NCBI GenBank assembly: GCA_964421875.1
Contig: CAYQZD010000109.1
Coordinates: 1-12,275 of the forward strand
Reading direction: 5' to 3'
Length of the DNA: 12,275 bases
DNA from: CAYQZD01 sp964421875
GTDB taxonomy: Bacteria; Electryoneota; Tariuqbacteria; Tariuqbacterales; Tariuqbacteraceae
Shown here: positions 1 through 8,375 of the stretch, piece by piece
How positions within the stretch are numbered: position 1 is the first letter of the stretch
Layout: every line of letters starts with the position of its first letter
Made by a program: the position numbers and the translations under genes
Notes under the pieces: generated by a model
Seen by the model: only the letters and a program-made list of their open reading frames with translations
What the model was told of the DNA's origin: nothing
Databases searched by the model: none

Positions 1-758
1 ATATTTTGATGAACCGGTTGGATGGGTCCTTCAGCGCTGCCTTCGATAAACTGCTTGACCACAGGGTCGGTGGTTTTCCTGGTCTCATCCGGAGCGCCGG
101 AAAAGATGATTTTGCCGTTATGAAGCATCACAATGCGGTCGGATACCTTGTAAGCGCTGGTTATTTCGTGAGTAACGATTACGGAGGTTACCGACAACTT
201 TCGCTTCAGGCTCAAGATCAGATTATTGATGATGTCCGCCATTATGGGGTCGAGGCCGGTGGTGGGTTCATCGTAAAGCATATACTGAGGCTCGTAGATA
301 AGGACTCGAGCCAAACCCACGCGTTTCCTCATTCCGCCGGAAAGCTCCGACGGCATTGCGTCGATGGCTGAAGGCGGCAAATCGACCATATTCATTGCGT
401 TCCGGATGCGGCGGTCAATCTCCGCGGGTGAATAAGCGCTGTGCTCCACCAGCGGAAGCCCGATATTCTCCCGCACCGACATCGAATCGAACAAAGCCGC
501 GCTCTGGAAAAGGATGCCGAATTTGCGGCGAATCCGCGCCAGGCTGCGGTAATCCATATCTGTGATGTCCTCCCCGTCGATTATCACCCGTCCGCTATCG
601 GGTTTTATCAGTCCCAGGATATGCTTTAACAGCACCGATTTGCCGCATCCCGACCGTCCGATTATAGTCAGCGCCTCGCCCTTTGTAACCTTTAGGTTCA
701 ATCCCTGAAACACCGGGAGGTGGTTGAAACTCTTATGCAAATCGACGATTTCAATCAT
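1..758 (-). CDS. mlaF: MlaF-type lipid ABC transporter ATPase, 3' end outside window
   Basis: This is the ATP-hydrolysing subunit of an Mla-type phospholipid transporter, working at the cytoplasmic face of the inner membrane with the permease MlaE. The 252 visible residues show Walker A GRSGCGKS at residues 34-41, Q-loop Q85, the signature LSGGM followed by RKRVGLAR at 139-151, Walker B MLYDE at 160-164 and switch His197. The LSGGM form of the signature is characteristic of MlaF/Ttg2A ATPases rather than general importers. The start is ATG at 758, with a GAGGAAG ribosome binding site about 11 bases upstream. No stop is reached before base 1, but family length suggests only a few residues are missing. 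It lies 37 bases downstream of mlaE, so the two are probably co-transcribed. The next gene leftward would be expected to be an MlaD-like MCE protein, which is outside the window. Confidence 0.93.
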   Translation of the reverse strand, partial: MIEIVDLHKSFNHLPVFQGLNLKVTKGEALTIIGRSGCGKSVLLKHILGLIKPDSGRVIIDGEDITDMDYRSLARIRRKFGILFQSAALFDSMSVRENIGLPLVEHSAYSPAEIDRRIRNAMNMVDLPPSAIDAMPSELSGGMRKRVGLARVLIYEPQYMLYDEPTTGLDPIMADIINNLILSLKRKLSVTSVIVTHEITSAYKVSDRIVMLHNGKIIFSGAPDETRKTTDPVVKQFIEGSAEGPIQPVHQN

Positions 759-795
759 TAGATTTATTTCTTCCTCACAGACTGCACGGATTCTG

Positions 796-1557
796 CTAAA
801 ACAGCATTGTCGCGAGAATGTAATCGCTCATCAGTATCAGCGTCGAGGACCAGACGAAAGCGAGGATGGTGGCTTTACCAACACCCTCCGCGCCGCCGCT
901 GGTGTTCATCCCGATGTAGCATCCCATCAATGAGGTAATGGCGCCGAATACCAAAGATTTACTGAAACTGGCGAAGATATCGTATATTTTAAAGTGCGTG
1001 GGGATTTCAATGAAAAACTTATAAAAGGGTATCTTCATAAAAAGCTGCGCCACCAGCGCTCCGCCTAACACCGCCACAAAAGCGGCGAAAATAGTGAGCG
1101 CCGGCATCAGGAAAGTAATGGCGGTGAACCGGGGCAGCGCCAGGAAACGGACGGGATTGATAGCCAAAGATTCCAAAGCGTCAATCTGTTCCGTGACCTT
1201 CATCGACCCCAGTTCGGCGGCGATTGAAGCCGACACCCTGCCCGCAATCACCAAGCCTGTGAGCACCGGAGCCAGCTCTATCACCACCGCTTTATAGACC
1301 GCATACCCGAGATAGCGTTGCGGAAGATAATCCGAGAACTGGTAATTCGCCTGCCAGGCGGAGACGGCTCCGGAAAAAAATCCCACCATCACCACCAGCC
1401 AGAGGGAATTGAAGACCAGTTTCACCGCCTGCTCAAAAAAGAGCCTGCGGTCTTTATAAAGATAGCGAAAGTTAGTTAGAATCCCGATCAGGAGCAGGGT
1501 GACTCCGCCAATATCATAGACAAGCCTGCCCGCGTCGGAGAGGAATTTATTCTTCAT
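796..1557 (-). CDS. mlaE: MlaE-type lipid ABC transporter permease
   Basis: This is the integral inner-membrane permease of the Mla lipid transport system, which moves phospholipids between the inner membrane and an MCE-protein shuttle. The 253-residue protein has several long hydrophobic segments. It carries the family hallmark ELGSMKVTEQIDALESLAIN continued by PVRFLALPR, at roughly residues 115-143; this is the MlaE motif that docks on MlaF. I chose ATG at 1557; an in-frame TTG two codons upstream (1563) is possible. Neither has a convincing ribosome binding site, which fits translational coupling, because the upstream gene stops only 17 bases away. The stop is TAG at 796-798. It lies between the outer-membrane fusion protein gene and mlaF in one apparent operon, which supports a role in outer-membrane lipid homeostasis. 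Confidence 0.93.
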   Translation of the reverse strand: MKNKFLSDAGRLVYDIGGVTLLLIGILTNFRYLYKDRRLFFEQAVKLVFNSLWLVVMVGFFSGAVSAWQANYQFSDYLPQRYLGYAVYKAVVIELAPVLTGLVIAGRVSASIAAELGSMKVTEQIDALESLAINPVRFLALPRFTAITFLMPALTIFAAFVAVLGGALVAQLFMKIPFYKFFIEIPTHFKIYDIFASFSKSLVFGAITSLMGCYIGMNTSGGAEGVGKATILAFVWSSTLILMSDYILATMLF

Positions 1558-1574
1558 CGCCAAGTCTGTCAGTT

Positions 1575-4500
1575 TTAGAACTCATACCCCAGCGAGAGGT
1601 AGAATCTGGGTTTGGACACAGCCTTCAAATCCGATTTCCAGGCCACATCCCACATTGTGGGCCAGCCGATGAAGGGGAAGGGGAAGCGGATTCCCATACC
1701 AAAGCCCCAAACCGGGGAATAGAGTCGGCGGTCGTTGTACTGGTCTTTCGCTGTGAATTTAAAATCATCCCCTTCCCAGGCGGCGCCGAAATCCGAAAAC
1801 ATTGCTCCGCGCACATTGATGAAGGGATAGGGAACGGGCCAGCCAAATATCAGATATTGTATGAAAGGGAATCTGAACTCCATATTTGTGAGGAAAAACC
1901 TGTCGCCGATTCGTTCGTATAAATCGGCGCCCCGCAAGGGGGTAACAAACCTGGCGATATAGATATCTTCAATGTCGGATTCCTTCAAATCGATGTAATA
2001 GGGCCGGTTTATCCAGTTTGAGACACCTCCCAGGAAAAAGCGCTGGGGCTGTTTTCCATAGGAGGCTCCTCCCGACACGCGTAAGGCAAAGCTGTAATCG
2101 TATCCCGCTTTGTAGTAACGCCGGTAATCGCCGATGACAGAGGTAAATTCCACTCCCCTTTTGGAGGAATACTCGTCCTGATTGGGGTAGAGGTCGGGAC
2201 TCCAGAGCACACTCAGCCGCATTCTCCTCCCGTTCATCGGTCCGAAATACCGCCCCACAGAATTATCGTGCACATAGGCTAATTCCGGAATTAACAGGCG
2301 ACGCCGTTCGTAAACTTCGTATTCCTCAAAATCGCGGTCCCACCAGCCGCGGTCGATGGCGATATAGTCAGTGTTCAGCTCCAGGCGGTTAAACTTGGAA
2401 AAAGGATAGGAGGCTGAAGCCGAAACACCATAGTCACGATCCCGAAAATATTCCCGCCGGAAATAGCTGTAAGTGCTGAAATAATACACAAAATGATAGA
2501 AATCTATTTCGAAATCGACCCGATATGGGAGGTATTGATAACCCAAGAGGTAATTGCTGATTTCCAAGCGGTTCTGGAGGTCGGTCATAAAGTAGAAATT
2601 ATGATTTCCCAGGATGTCGGAGAAATGCGCCAGCGCCACGCCTCGCGCGCCCCAGATGGAGGAAAAATACGCCGAGGCGAAAACATAATCCGTGGTCATT
2701 TTCAACTTATACTTGTTGACCACATAATCTCCTTCTTCATCCTTGAAGGAGGCGGTGTCGGGGATTTCTTCTACTGCCGCAGGTTCCTCTTCCTGCTGGC
2801 TGAAATCGAAAACATAGTGGCGGTAGGGCCGGCGGCCGGACTCGTCGATAGAAGTCATCACCGTCCCCCTGAACTCTTCGGGAACTTCCGGTTTTGGGCG
2901 CGCCAGCAGCTCTTTTTTCAGCGGGGTCAATTCCAATGCGCGCTCCGGACGGTGTTCCAAGGGGTCGGTCAGAAGGTAAACATCATATCCCAGGTTAAAA
3001 AGGGATACGAAAGCCAGCTTGTCGCCATCCTGGGAGACCGAAGGCTGAAGGCAGCCGGTCACTACGTTGGTGAGAGGGCGGTTTTCTCCGGTAGTCAAGT
3101 TCAGATAGTAGAGATTGAAAATTCCGTTAGCATCGGCGGAATAGACCAGACTGGAATCGCCGAGGAAGACCGGGGTTTTTTCGATGTCGTCCGGGGTTTG
3201 AGTCACTCGTTCAATCCGCCAATTATGGTTTCGATGGGCGATGTAGATGTCGTGGTTCTGGTAATCTAAGTCCGACAGGTCATAGGCTTCAGGCAGCCAT
3301 TCAGGATTTAGGTGGCCGGCTCGGTCTGAACTGAAAACGAGCCGCTCTCCGTCCGGCGACCAGGAGGGCGAGAGGTCGGAAAAAACATCATCGGTGGATT
3401 GGGACATTTCGCCACTCTTCAAATCTACGATACAAATATCGCTCTGTCCGTTTTTTATCCCCACAAAGGCGATTTCGGGATAGACCGGATTCCAGGCGGG
3501 GGAGAACATCCCGTCCAAATCGAAGGATATGGTGCGCTTTATCTTACCGGTCTCGACATCCACGATACTGACCGCATCCCTGCCGCCGGCTTTGGAGGCG
3601 AAGACGATATTTTTCGAGTCGGGCGACCAGGAGATGCCGGGACGGACAACATGAAGCTCTTCGAAGGACTTGGTGCGCTCCCCGGACACCAGCCTCCTGA
3701 TTCGTTTTTTCTTTACCAGTGAATAGAGGTGGATGTCGAAATAATCGCTGCGGTTGGAGATATAACAGAGCATATCTCCGCGGGGGGAGACGGCGGGTGA
3801 GATGTCGTAGTAGTTGATTTCCTCTTCTTTATGGTCGGTGATTTTTTCCGCGAAATCGACCGGCTGCTGGGTTACCGCACCGGTGGGCCAATGCCGTTTG
3901 TTAATGAAATTATGCCACTTACGGTTAAGTTCCTTCCATTCAAATCCCAGCGCGTTTTTAAAAGCGTGGTTGGCGTCGCGGGAGTTCTTCACTCTGTGCA
4001 TCAATTCCCCGATTTTCTTTTCCCCGTAGGTTTGGGAGATGAAATGCATCACCGACTGACCGCACTTATAGGCGCCTAAGAATCCGTAGTAATCGAGTTG
4101 TTCGAGGTTAGGCAGGCGGCTGTTGACCACAAAGTCCCTGATATACATATCCGATTCGGTGTCCATCCCGAATCGTGATTCGTACTCCGCCAGCCCCTCG
4201 AAAAACCACAACGGCAGGCGGGTTCGGGAAACGCCCTGCACCACCGACATCAATCCGCTGCCGTAAAGCATCCAGAATGAAGCCGCGTGAGTGAGTTCGT
4301 GATGGATGACATGGCGGTAGTCTTCCCAGGAGCCTTCGTAGGGAACTACCACCCGGTTCTTGAAGCTTTCGGTGAATCCGCCGACTCCCTCCTCCAGCAG
4401 TCCGGAAGTGACATTGGTCTGCTCAAACTCATTATGGGACTTGTAGGTGATAATTGAGAGCCGGTCCTCCTCATTCATCCGCCAGCGGAAATCGTCGGAA

Positions 4501-4769
4501 ATGAAACTATACGCTTTCTCCGCCTCCCTGGCAGTGAATTCAGCAATCTCCAGCCCGCCTTCATTGAAATAAATATCGAAATGGGGAGTCTGGATGTATT
4601 CCCACTTGAGATACTCGTACTGCACCTTGTTGCGCCCGAAAAATTGCGCCGCCGCTTCTCGGCGTCCTAAGGGTGTTAAAGCGGCGAAGATAAGCGCTGC
4701 CACTATGTATAATGAGCGGTTACGCATCGGAAACGCCCATCGCTTTATGCAATTGAGAAATATAATCAT
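1575..4769 (-). CDS. Secreted HExxH peptidase-like / beta-propeller / outer-membrane barrel fusion protein
   Basis: This 1064-residue protein combines three modules. After a signal peptide (hydrophobic run near residues 20-33, cleavage probably after the AAAQ near 42), a peptidase-MA-like domain carries HHELTH (HExxH at 157-161) and downstream WFFEGLAEY with Glu191/Glu195, a gluzincin-like arrangement. From about 325 to 590 there are about six WD40-like (PD40/TolB-type) blades, with repeated forms such as SPSWSPDGERLVFSSDRAG and SPAVSPRGDMLCYIS. From about 680 to the end it is rich in alternating aromatic strands and ends in ...YLSLGYEF; a terminal Phe is the usual BAM recognition signal, so a BamA/Omp85-like barrel is likely. 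The ATG at 4769 has GAGG just upstream; a second ATG at 4727 gives a cleaner signal peptide. It is not TolB proper. The gene leads the mlaE-mlaF operon, suggesting an outer-membrane biogenesis role. The actual substrate is unknown. Confidence 0.85.
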   Translation of the reverse strand: MIIFLNCIKRWAFPMRNRSLYIVAALIFAALTPLGRREAAAQFFGRNKVQYEYLKWEYIQTPHFDIYFNEGGLEIAEFTAREAEKAYSFISDDFRWRMNEEDRLSIITYKSHNEFEQTNVTSGLLEEGVGGFTESFKNRVVVPYEGSWEDYRHVIHHELTHAASFWMLYGSGLMSVVQGVSRTRLPLWFFEGLAEYESRFGMDTESDMYIRDFVVNSRLPNLEQLDYYGFLGAYKCGQSVMHFISQTYGEKKIGELMHRVKNSRDANHAFKNALGFEWKELNRKWHNFINKRHWPTGAVTQQPVDFAEKITDHKEEEINYYDISPAVSPRGDMLCYISNRSDYFDIHLYSLVKKKRIRRLVSGERTKSFEELHVVRPGISWSPDSKNIVFASKAGGRDAVSIVDVETGKIKRTISFDLDGMFSPAWNPVYPEIAFVGIKNGQSDICIVDLKSGEMSQSTDDVFSDLSPSWSPDGERLVFSSDRAGHLNPEWLPEAYDLSDLDYQNHDIYIAHRNHNWRIERVTQTPDDIEKTPVFLGDSSLVYSADANGIFNLYYLNLTTGENRPLTNVVTGCLQPSVSQDGDKLAFVSLFNLGYDVYLLTDPLEHRPERALELTPLKKELLARPKPEVPEEFRGTVMTSIDESGRRPYRHYVFDFSQQEEEPAAVEEIPDTASFKDEEGDYVVNKYKLKMTTDYVFASAYFSSIWGARGVALAHFSDILGNHNFYFMTDLQNRLEISNYLLGYQYLPYRVDFEIDFYHFVYYFSTYSYFRREYFRDRDYGVSASASYPFSKFNRLELNTDYIAIDRGWWDRDFEEYEVYERRRLLIPELAYVHDNSVGRYFGPMNGRRMRLSVLWSPDLYPNQDEYSSKRGVEFTSVIGDYRRYYKAGYDYSFALRVSGGASYGKQPQRFFLGGVSNWINRPYYIDLKESDIEDIYIARFVTPLRGADLYERIGDRFFLTNMEFRFPFIQYLIFGWPVPYPFINVRGAMFSDFGAAWEGDDFKFTAKDQYNDRRLYSPVWGFGMGIRFPFPFIGWPTMWDVAWKSDLKAVSKPRFYLSLGYEF

Positions 4770-4841
4770 CTACCTCATATCAAGTATTAGACACTCTTTA
4801 AATCGATTTGTTTTAAATGAGAACGTTACTTATCAGGAGTT

Positions 4842-4917
4842 TCATTCCGGACGCCCACGGTGGCGGGAAGCCATAATCCTTCTTTAGCTGAGGGATTCCG
4901 GCTGCGATGGAATGACT
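4842..4917. repeat. Small palindromic repeat, copy A (left flank of radical SAM gene)
   Basis: The segment begins TCATTCC (4842-4848) and closes with GGAATGA (4909-4915), a perfect 7-base terminal inverted repeat. Bases 4861-4917 align in direct orientation with 6705-6760, sharing AATCCTTC, AGGGAT, CCGGCTGCG and GGAATGACT. It resembles the short ATTCCGG...CCGGAAT repeats scattered in many bacterial genomes. It fills most of the gap between the radical SAM gene and the outer-membrane fusion gene. Confidence 0.6.
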
Positions 4918-4966
4918 ATATGGTAATCGTCTGAAAAATGTAAATTGGCGCCGATAGACTGGATCG

Positions 4967-6628
4967 TTAGATATTTGTTAAAGATTCGCCTGATTCTTTA
5001 TGCGTATAGGCATTTCTATCTTCTTGCAACATTTTTTGATAGTGTCTTTCATCGCCAATGCTCTCGATACTTCTAATCTCTTTGTTGGCATAATCGATAA
5101 TGAATTTAGACATCTTAGTGAAATGTATAAACATCGCCGATAGATTGACGGCAGCTTCAACCGCCTTGATGTTCTTAAAAGCGACTGTTATGAGCGTTTT
5201 CCAATACAGTCTGCCAGTGGTTCTAGTAAATCCGATCATTAGACAAAGCTTTAAAAACGCTCGCGCTTTCAGCGATATTGTGCCGACACTTGGTTTATTT
5301 TTATTGTTTGGCCTAAGGTTAAGACCAGTATAGGTCACTCTGGTAAAATAGTGCGCAGGATCATAGATATATCTTATAACCTCGATATAGTCCTTTAAAA
5401 CCTCTAACCGGGATCTGGTGGTCACAAAATTCAAGCCGGTGGTCATTTGGTCTATTTCGGTGTCGATATATCTTAATGTCGAACCGTCTTCAATTAACCT
5501 CCCCTCTCTTTTCAAGCGTCTTGACAATTGGGTTTTGGGTAATGCGTAAAGCATTCCCAGCATCGCCATACATATCCCGGAATCGTGAATACATTTAATC
5601 ATGTTTTCAGCAGTTTGGTCAGTCTCATTATCAAAACCGATAATAAAACCGGCATTGACAATCATACCATAGGAATAGATCTTTTTTACCGCTTTTACTA
5701 CAGGCTTTTTCATATTTATTCTCTTGTTGGTGAATTTCAGAACCTCATCTTCGGGGGACTCAATACCGATGAAAACATATCTAAAATCCACCGCTTTCAT
5801 CATTCGTAATAGACTATCATCGTCCGCTAAGTTAAGAGAAGATTCAGTCGAATAATAAAAGGGATAATGGTTTACTTCAGACCATTCTTTTATAGAATAC
5901 AGGACTTTTTTGATATTCTTTTTATTGCCGATAAAATTGTCGTCGACAAAATCGATATGCCCCCTGTAGCCCAGATTATAAAGCGCCTGGAGTTCTTTGA
6001 TTATTTGTTCGGGATTTTTAGTTCGGGGTTGCCGGCCATAAAGTTCAATAATATCACAAAACTCACAATTAAAGGGGCATCCCCGTGAATACTGTATCCC
6101 TACCTGAATGTAGTCTCTAAATCGAACCAAATCAAACCTGGGAACCACCGCTTTGGTCATATCGGCCTTTTCATCCGACTTGTATTCACCGCTCTTGCAG
6201 CTTCTTTCCAAGTCTTGTATAAACATTGGTATAGTAATCTCGCCTTCACCAAGAACCAAATAATCCGCAGATTGATATAAGTTTGGTTGAGATGTAGGGT
6301 CGGGACCGCCGAGCACAACCGGACAACCGTATTGATGAGCTTTATCGATTACGGAAAACATGCCTTTTTGTTGAGGCAGCATACCTCCGGTGCAGACAAT
6401 ATCAGCCCACTCAAAGTATTCATCTTTTAAAAGTTCTGCATTGGCATCGACTAATTTGAACTCCCATTGCTGCGGTAAAAGCGCCGCAACTGTTATTAAT
6501 CCTAAGGGAGCCGCAGGATATTTTGCTCCCACTAAATCGCATATATCGACATAGTTCCAAAAACTAAACGCCGAAAATTCCGACTGCACTAAAAGGCATT
6601 TGGTGCCTTTTTCCAACAGATGCTTCAC
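4967..6628 (-). CDS. B12-binding-domain radical SAM protein (HpnP-like architecture)
   Basis: This 553-residue enzyme belongs to the cobalamin-binding radical SAM class. Residues 1-140 form a Rossmann-like B12-binding domain, with ADIVCTGGMLPQQ and VVLGGPDPTSQP as in HpnP-type proteins and no DxHxxG cobalt-ligating motif. The radical SAM core has RGCPFNCEFC, placing the 4Fe-4S cysteines at 184, 188 and 191 in the canonical CxxxCxxC spacing. The C-terminal part (LRYIDTEIDQMTTGLNFVTT, then a YIYDPAHYFTRV stretch) matches the DUF4070 style. Members include the hopanoid C-2 methylase, but most are uncharacterised and I cannot assign a substrate. The start is GTG at 6628, with AAGGA six bases upstream. 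Sampled lines are 33-52% GC against about 57% in neighbouring genes, and AT-ending codons are common, so horizontal acquisition is plausible. Related repeats flank it on both sides. Confidence 0.88.
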   Translation of the reverse strand: MKHLLEKGTKCLLVQSEFSAFSFWNYVDICDLVGAKYPAAPLGLITVAALLPQQWEFKLVDANAELLKDEYFEWADIVCTGGMLPQQKGMFSVIDKAHQYGCPVVLGGPDPTSQPNLYQSADYLVLGEGEITIPMFIQDLERSCKSGEYKSDEKADMTKAVVPRFDLVRFRDYIQVGIQYSRGCPFNCEFCDIIELYGRQPRTKNPEQIIKELQALYNLGYRGHIDFVDDNFIGNKKNIKKVLYSIKEWSEVNHYPFYYSTESSLNLADDDSLLRMMKAVDFRYVFIGIESPEDEVLKFTNKRINMKKPVVKAVKKIYSYGMIVNAGFIIGFDNETDQTAENMIKCIHDSGICMAMLGMLYALPKTQLSRRLKREGRLIEDGSTLRYIDTEIDQMTTGLNFVTTRSRLEVLKDYIEVIRYIYDPAHYFTRVTYTGLNLRPNNKNKPSVGTISLKARAFLKLCLMIGFTRTTGRLYWKTLITVAFKNIKAVEAAVNLSAMFIHFTKMSKFIIDYANKEIRSIESIGDERHYQKMLQEDRNAYTHKESGESLTNI

Positions 6629-6704
6629 CTGCCATCCTTAAGTAGCTTTTTTTATGACACTTGCTGTGCTTTACTGATTTGAATCGTAAACGTTATCCTG
6701 TCTG

Positions 6705-6760
6705 TGGAGCGAGCCAGAATCCTTCGTTTCCGGAGGGATACCGGCTGCGCCGGAATGACT
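6705..6760. repeat. Small palindromic repeat, copy B (right flank of radical SAM gene)
   Basis: This is the direct-orientation relative of 4861-4917. It contains CCGGCTGCGCCGG, which folds as a 5-bp stem with a 3-base loop, followed by AATGACT. In this copy the palindrome is intact, whereas copy A has GATGG where the arm would be. The hairpin lies downstream of ccsA on the minus strand but has no U-run, so I do not call it a terminator. The remaining bases between ccsA (ends 6816) and the radical SAM start (6628) show no other clear feature. Confidence 0.6.
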
Positions 6761-6815
6761 TACTTACTTACAGCTTCATCAAGCAATAGCGCTAGGTTAT
6801 TTGGCTACACGCTAC

Positions 6816-8087
6816 TTAGATATAAGCGTGCTGACCCCCGAAAAAGTAGTTCCCAAAGAAGGAGAGCAATATCATCATTAATCCCAGCACCGACAGAACC
6901 GCGGCTCGTTCACCGCGCCAGGCGGGGTGCCTGCGGGCGTGGAGGAAGCCGGTGTAGAAGAGCCAGATGATGAGGGCTCCGACCTCCTTGGGGTCCCAGC
7001 TCCAGAATTGGCCCCAGGCCTGTTCCGCCCAGATGGCTCCCGCGAAAAGCGCTCCCACCATATAAAGGGGATAGCCAAAGCATACAGTCTTGTAGTTCAA
7101 TTCGTCCAGGTTTTCAATGTTGAGATTGGCGCGGCGGAAATATGCTAATCCCTTAATCCCCAAAATCCAATTAACGGGAAAAAACACTAATATCGAAAGC
7201 AGCCAGGCTGCGCCAAAGAATTCGAAGACTCTCCAGGCGCTCCCCCCGGTAAGCTGGACAACTCTCCATTTTATCAACAAGCCGCAAATCAGACTGGCGA
7301 TGAGGAAAGCGACTATGGATACCACAAAAATTCCCGCGCCGCTTCCCGGGTTGGATTTGGGGGATATCTTTATCCAGTAGAGGCGGTTCCAGAGAATTCC
7401 GCCAAAGGGCAGCGCCAATCCCGCGCCGGCGAAAAACCAGCCCAGACCTGCCAGCTTTGTTCCCCCGAGGTTGAGGATAAAGCCGCTGTCCGCGGGTATG
7501 AAACCGGTCAATCTACTCAAAATTGCGATAACCGGCGGGAAAATCAAGATACTGATAATCCCGGTCTGCCAGGAGCCTGGGGATTGGAACAGTCCTCCGG
7601 AGTTCGCAGAGGACTTTTTCAGAAGATACACCAGACTTACCGCGCAAGCCACTGCGAAGGCGCCTGAACCCAGTGCGGCTAAGGTAACGTGGATGGTTAT
7701 CCAGTAGCTTTGCAGGGCTGGCATCAGCGCCTGACTGATGTCTTTGGGAAGCAGTGAAGCGGTCACCATCAACATAAAGACCAGCGGGGCGATGAATCCG
7801 CCGAAAGCGTGGTTCCCGTTTTTTCCCACAATAATGAAGAGGGTCAAGACCGCCATCCAGGACATTAAGCCCAGGTACTCGTACATATTAGACAGCGGAA
7901 CATGCTCCGCAAGGGACCATCTGACGATGAAACCGGCGGTTTGCGCTGCGAAACCGAGCGCCATCGCGCTCATACCCAGTTTAGCGGTCAATCCGCTCCT
8001 TTGGGCGAGAAAAAGTGAATAGAGCAGAAATCCCGCCAGATAGGCGAAGAAGGCAATCCAAAAGAGAACTAGATCGGGATTGTTCAT
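6816..8087 (-). CDS. ccsA: CcsA/ResC-type cytochrome c assembly protein, enlarged
   Basis: This is a polytopic inner-membrane protein of the system II cytochrome c maturation pathway, which presents haem for attachment to apocytochromes on the outer side of the membrane. The diagnostic tryptophan-rich WWD motif is WGQFWSWDPKE at residues 358-368. Candidate haem-ligand histidines are H62, H133, H383 and H420, in typical contexts (EHVPLSNMYE, TIHVTLAALG, FLHARRH, GGQHAYI). The protein has 423 residues, and the usual core is interrupted: between SLVYLLKK (151-158) and NLDELNYKTV (326 onward) there are about 165 residues with roughly four extra hydrophobic helices. Typical family members join these parts with a much shorter linker. 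The start is ATG at 8087 with a weak ribosome binding site. It lies 64 bases downstream of the small Cys-rich gene and may share its promoter. No ResB/CcsB partner is visible here. Confidence 0.87.
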   Translation of the reverse strand: MNNPDLVLFWIAFFAYLAGFLLYSLFLAQRSGLTAKLGMSAMALGFAAQTAGFIVRWSLAEHVPLSNMYEYLGLMSWMAVLTLFIIVGKNGNHAFGGFIAPLVFMLMVTASLLPKDISQALMPALQSYWITIHVTLAALGSGAFAVACAVSLVYLLKKSSANSGGLFQSPGSWQTGIISILIFPPVIAILSRLTGFIPADSGFILNLGGTKLAGLGWFFAGAGLALPFGGILWNRLYWIKISPKSNPGSGAGIFVVSIVAFLIASLICGLLIKWRVVQLTGGSAWRVFEFFGAAWLLSILVFFPVNWILGIKGLAYFRRANLNIENLDELNYKTVCFGYPLYMVGALFAGAIWAEQAWGQFWSWDPKEVGALIIWLFYTGFLHARRHPAWRGERAAVLSVLGLMMILLSFFGNYFFGGQHAYI

Positions 8088-8151
8088 TTATAAATCTTAG
8101 AATTCGTAGTAATCTCGTATTTTTGAATCAAAATCCTTTGCGATAAACCTC

Positions 8152-8334
8152 TCAACTCTCCATGTCGAGTGAATCGTCTTTCACCGCCACCCCCGGCGGG
8201 AACTTGCATTTGTCGTATTTACCCACATTAGAGTTGTCGATATTACAGATTAAACCGCCCCATTTATAGCATTGTTCCTTAGGGTCGGGAAAACGGGCGT
8301 TTTTGCACTCAAGGCAGATTATTTCATCCGTCAT
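8152..8334 (-). CDS. Small Cys-rich protein, possible metal-binding knuckle (hypothetical)
   Basis: This is a 60-residue, soluble, uncharacterised protein. Five cysteines are spread along it (C7, C10, C22, C30, C43); the first two form IICLECKNARFPDP, a CxxC knuckle, and later parts read QCYKWGGLICN and YDKCKFPPG. This suggests zinc or iron-sulfur binding, but that is inference and I do not recognise the family. The ATG at 8334 is preceded by GAGGAA nine bases away, and a good promoter lies just upstream (8369-8397), which together make a real gene likely despite its size. The stop is TGA at 8152-8154. Its position directly upstream of ccsA on the same strand suggests an operon, so a link to haem or redox metabolism is possible but unproven. 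Confidence 0.65.
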   Translation of the reverse strand: MTDEIICLECKNARFPDPKEQCYKWGGLICNIDNSNVGKYDKCKFPPGVAVKDDSLDMES

Positions 8335-8358
8335 CGAAGTCGGTTCCTCGGATTTGTG

Positions 8359-8375
8359 TTATCTTATTAAGATAA
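8359..8375. promoter_or_regulatory. Perfect 7-bp inverted repeat over the -10 box, possible operator
   Basis: TTATCTT-att-AAGATAA is a perfect dyad with a 3-base centre. It includes the predicted -10 hexamer and the start-point region of the promoter at 8369-8397. A repressor bound here would block transcription. The AT-rich stem lacks a U-run, so a terminator is less likely. Confidence 0.4.

Noticed and set aside
2493..3269. A 258-codon open frame on the plus strand
   Set aside because: It lies entirely antisense inside the outer-membrane fusion gene, has no recognisable domain, and is explained by the codon pattern of the real gene.
1575..4769. Assignment as TolB
   Set aside because: Only the propeller resembles TolB; the HExxH domain and the C-terminal barrel are not part of TolB, and no tol-pal genes are nearby.
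4967..6628. Assignment as hopanoid methylase HpnP
   Set aside because: The shared architecture is broad and there is no pathway context, so a gene symbol would overstate the evidence.
6703..6760. Terminator downstream of ccsA
   Set aside because: The CCGGC-gca-GCCGG hairpin has no following U-run on the minus strand and is better explained as part of a dispersed repeat.
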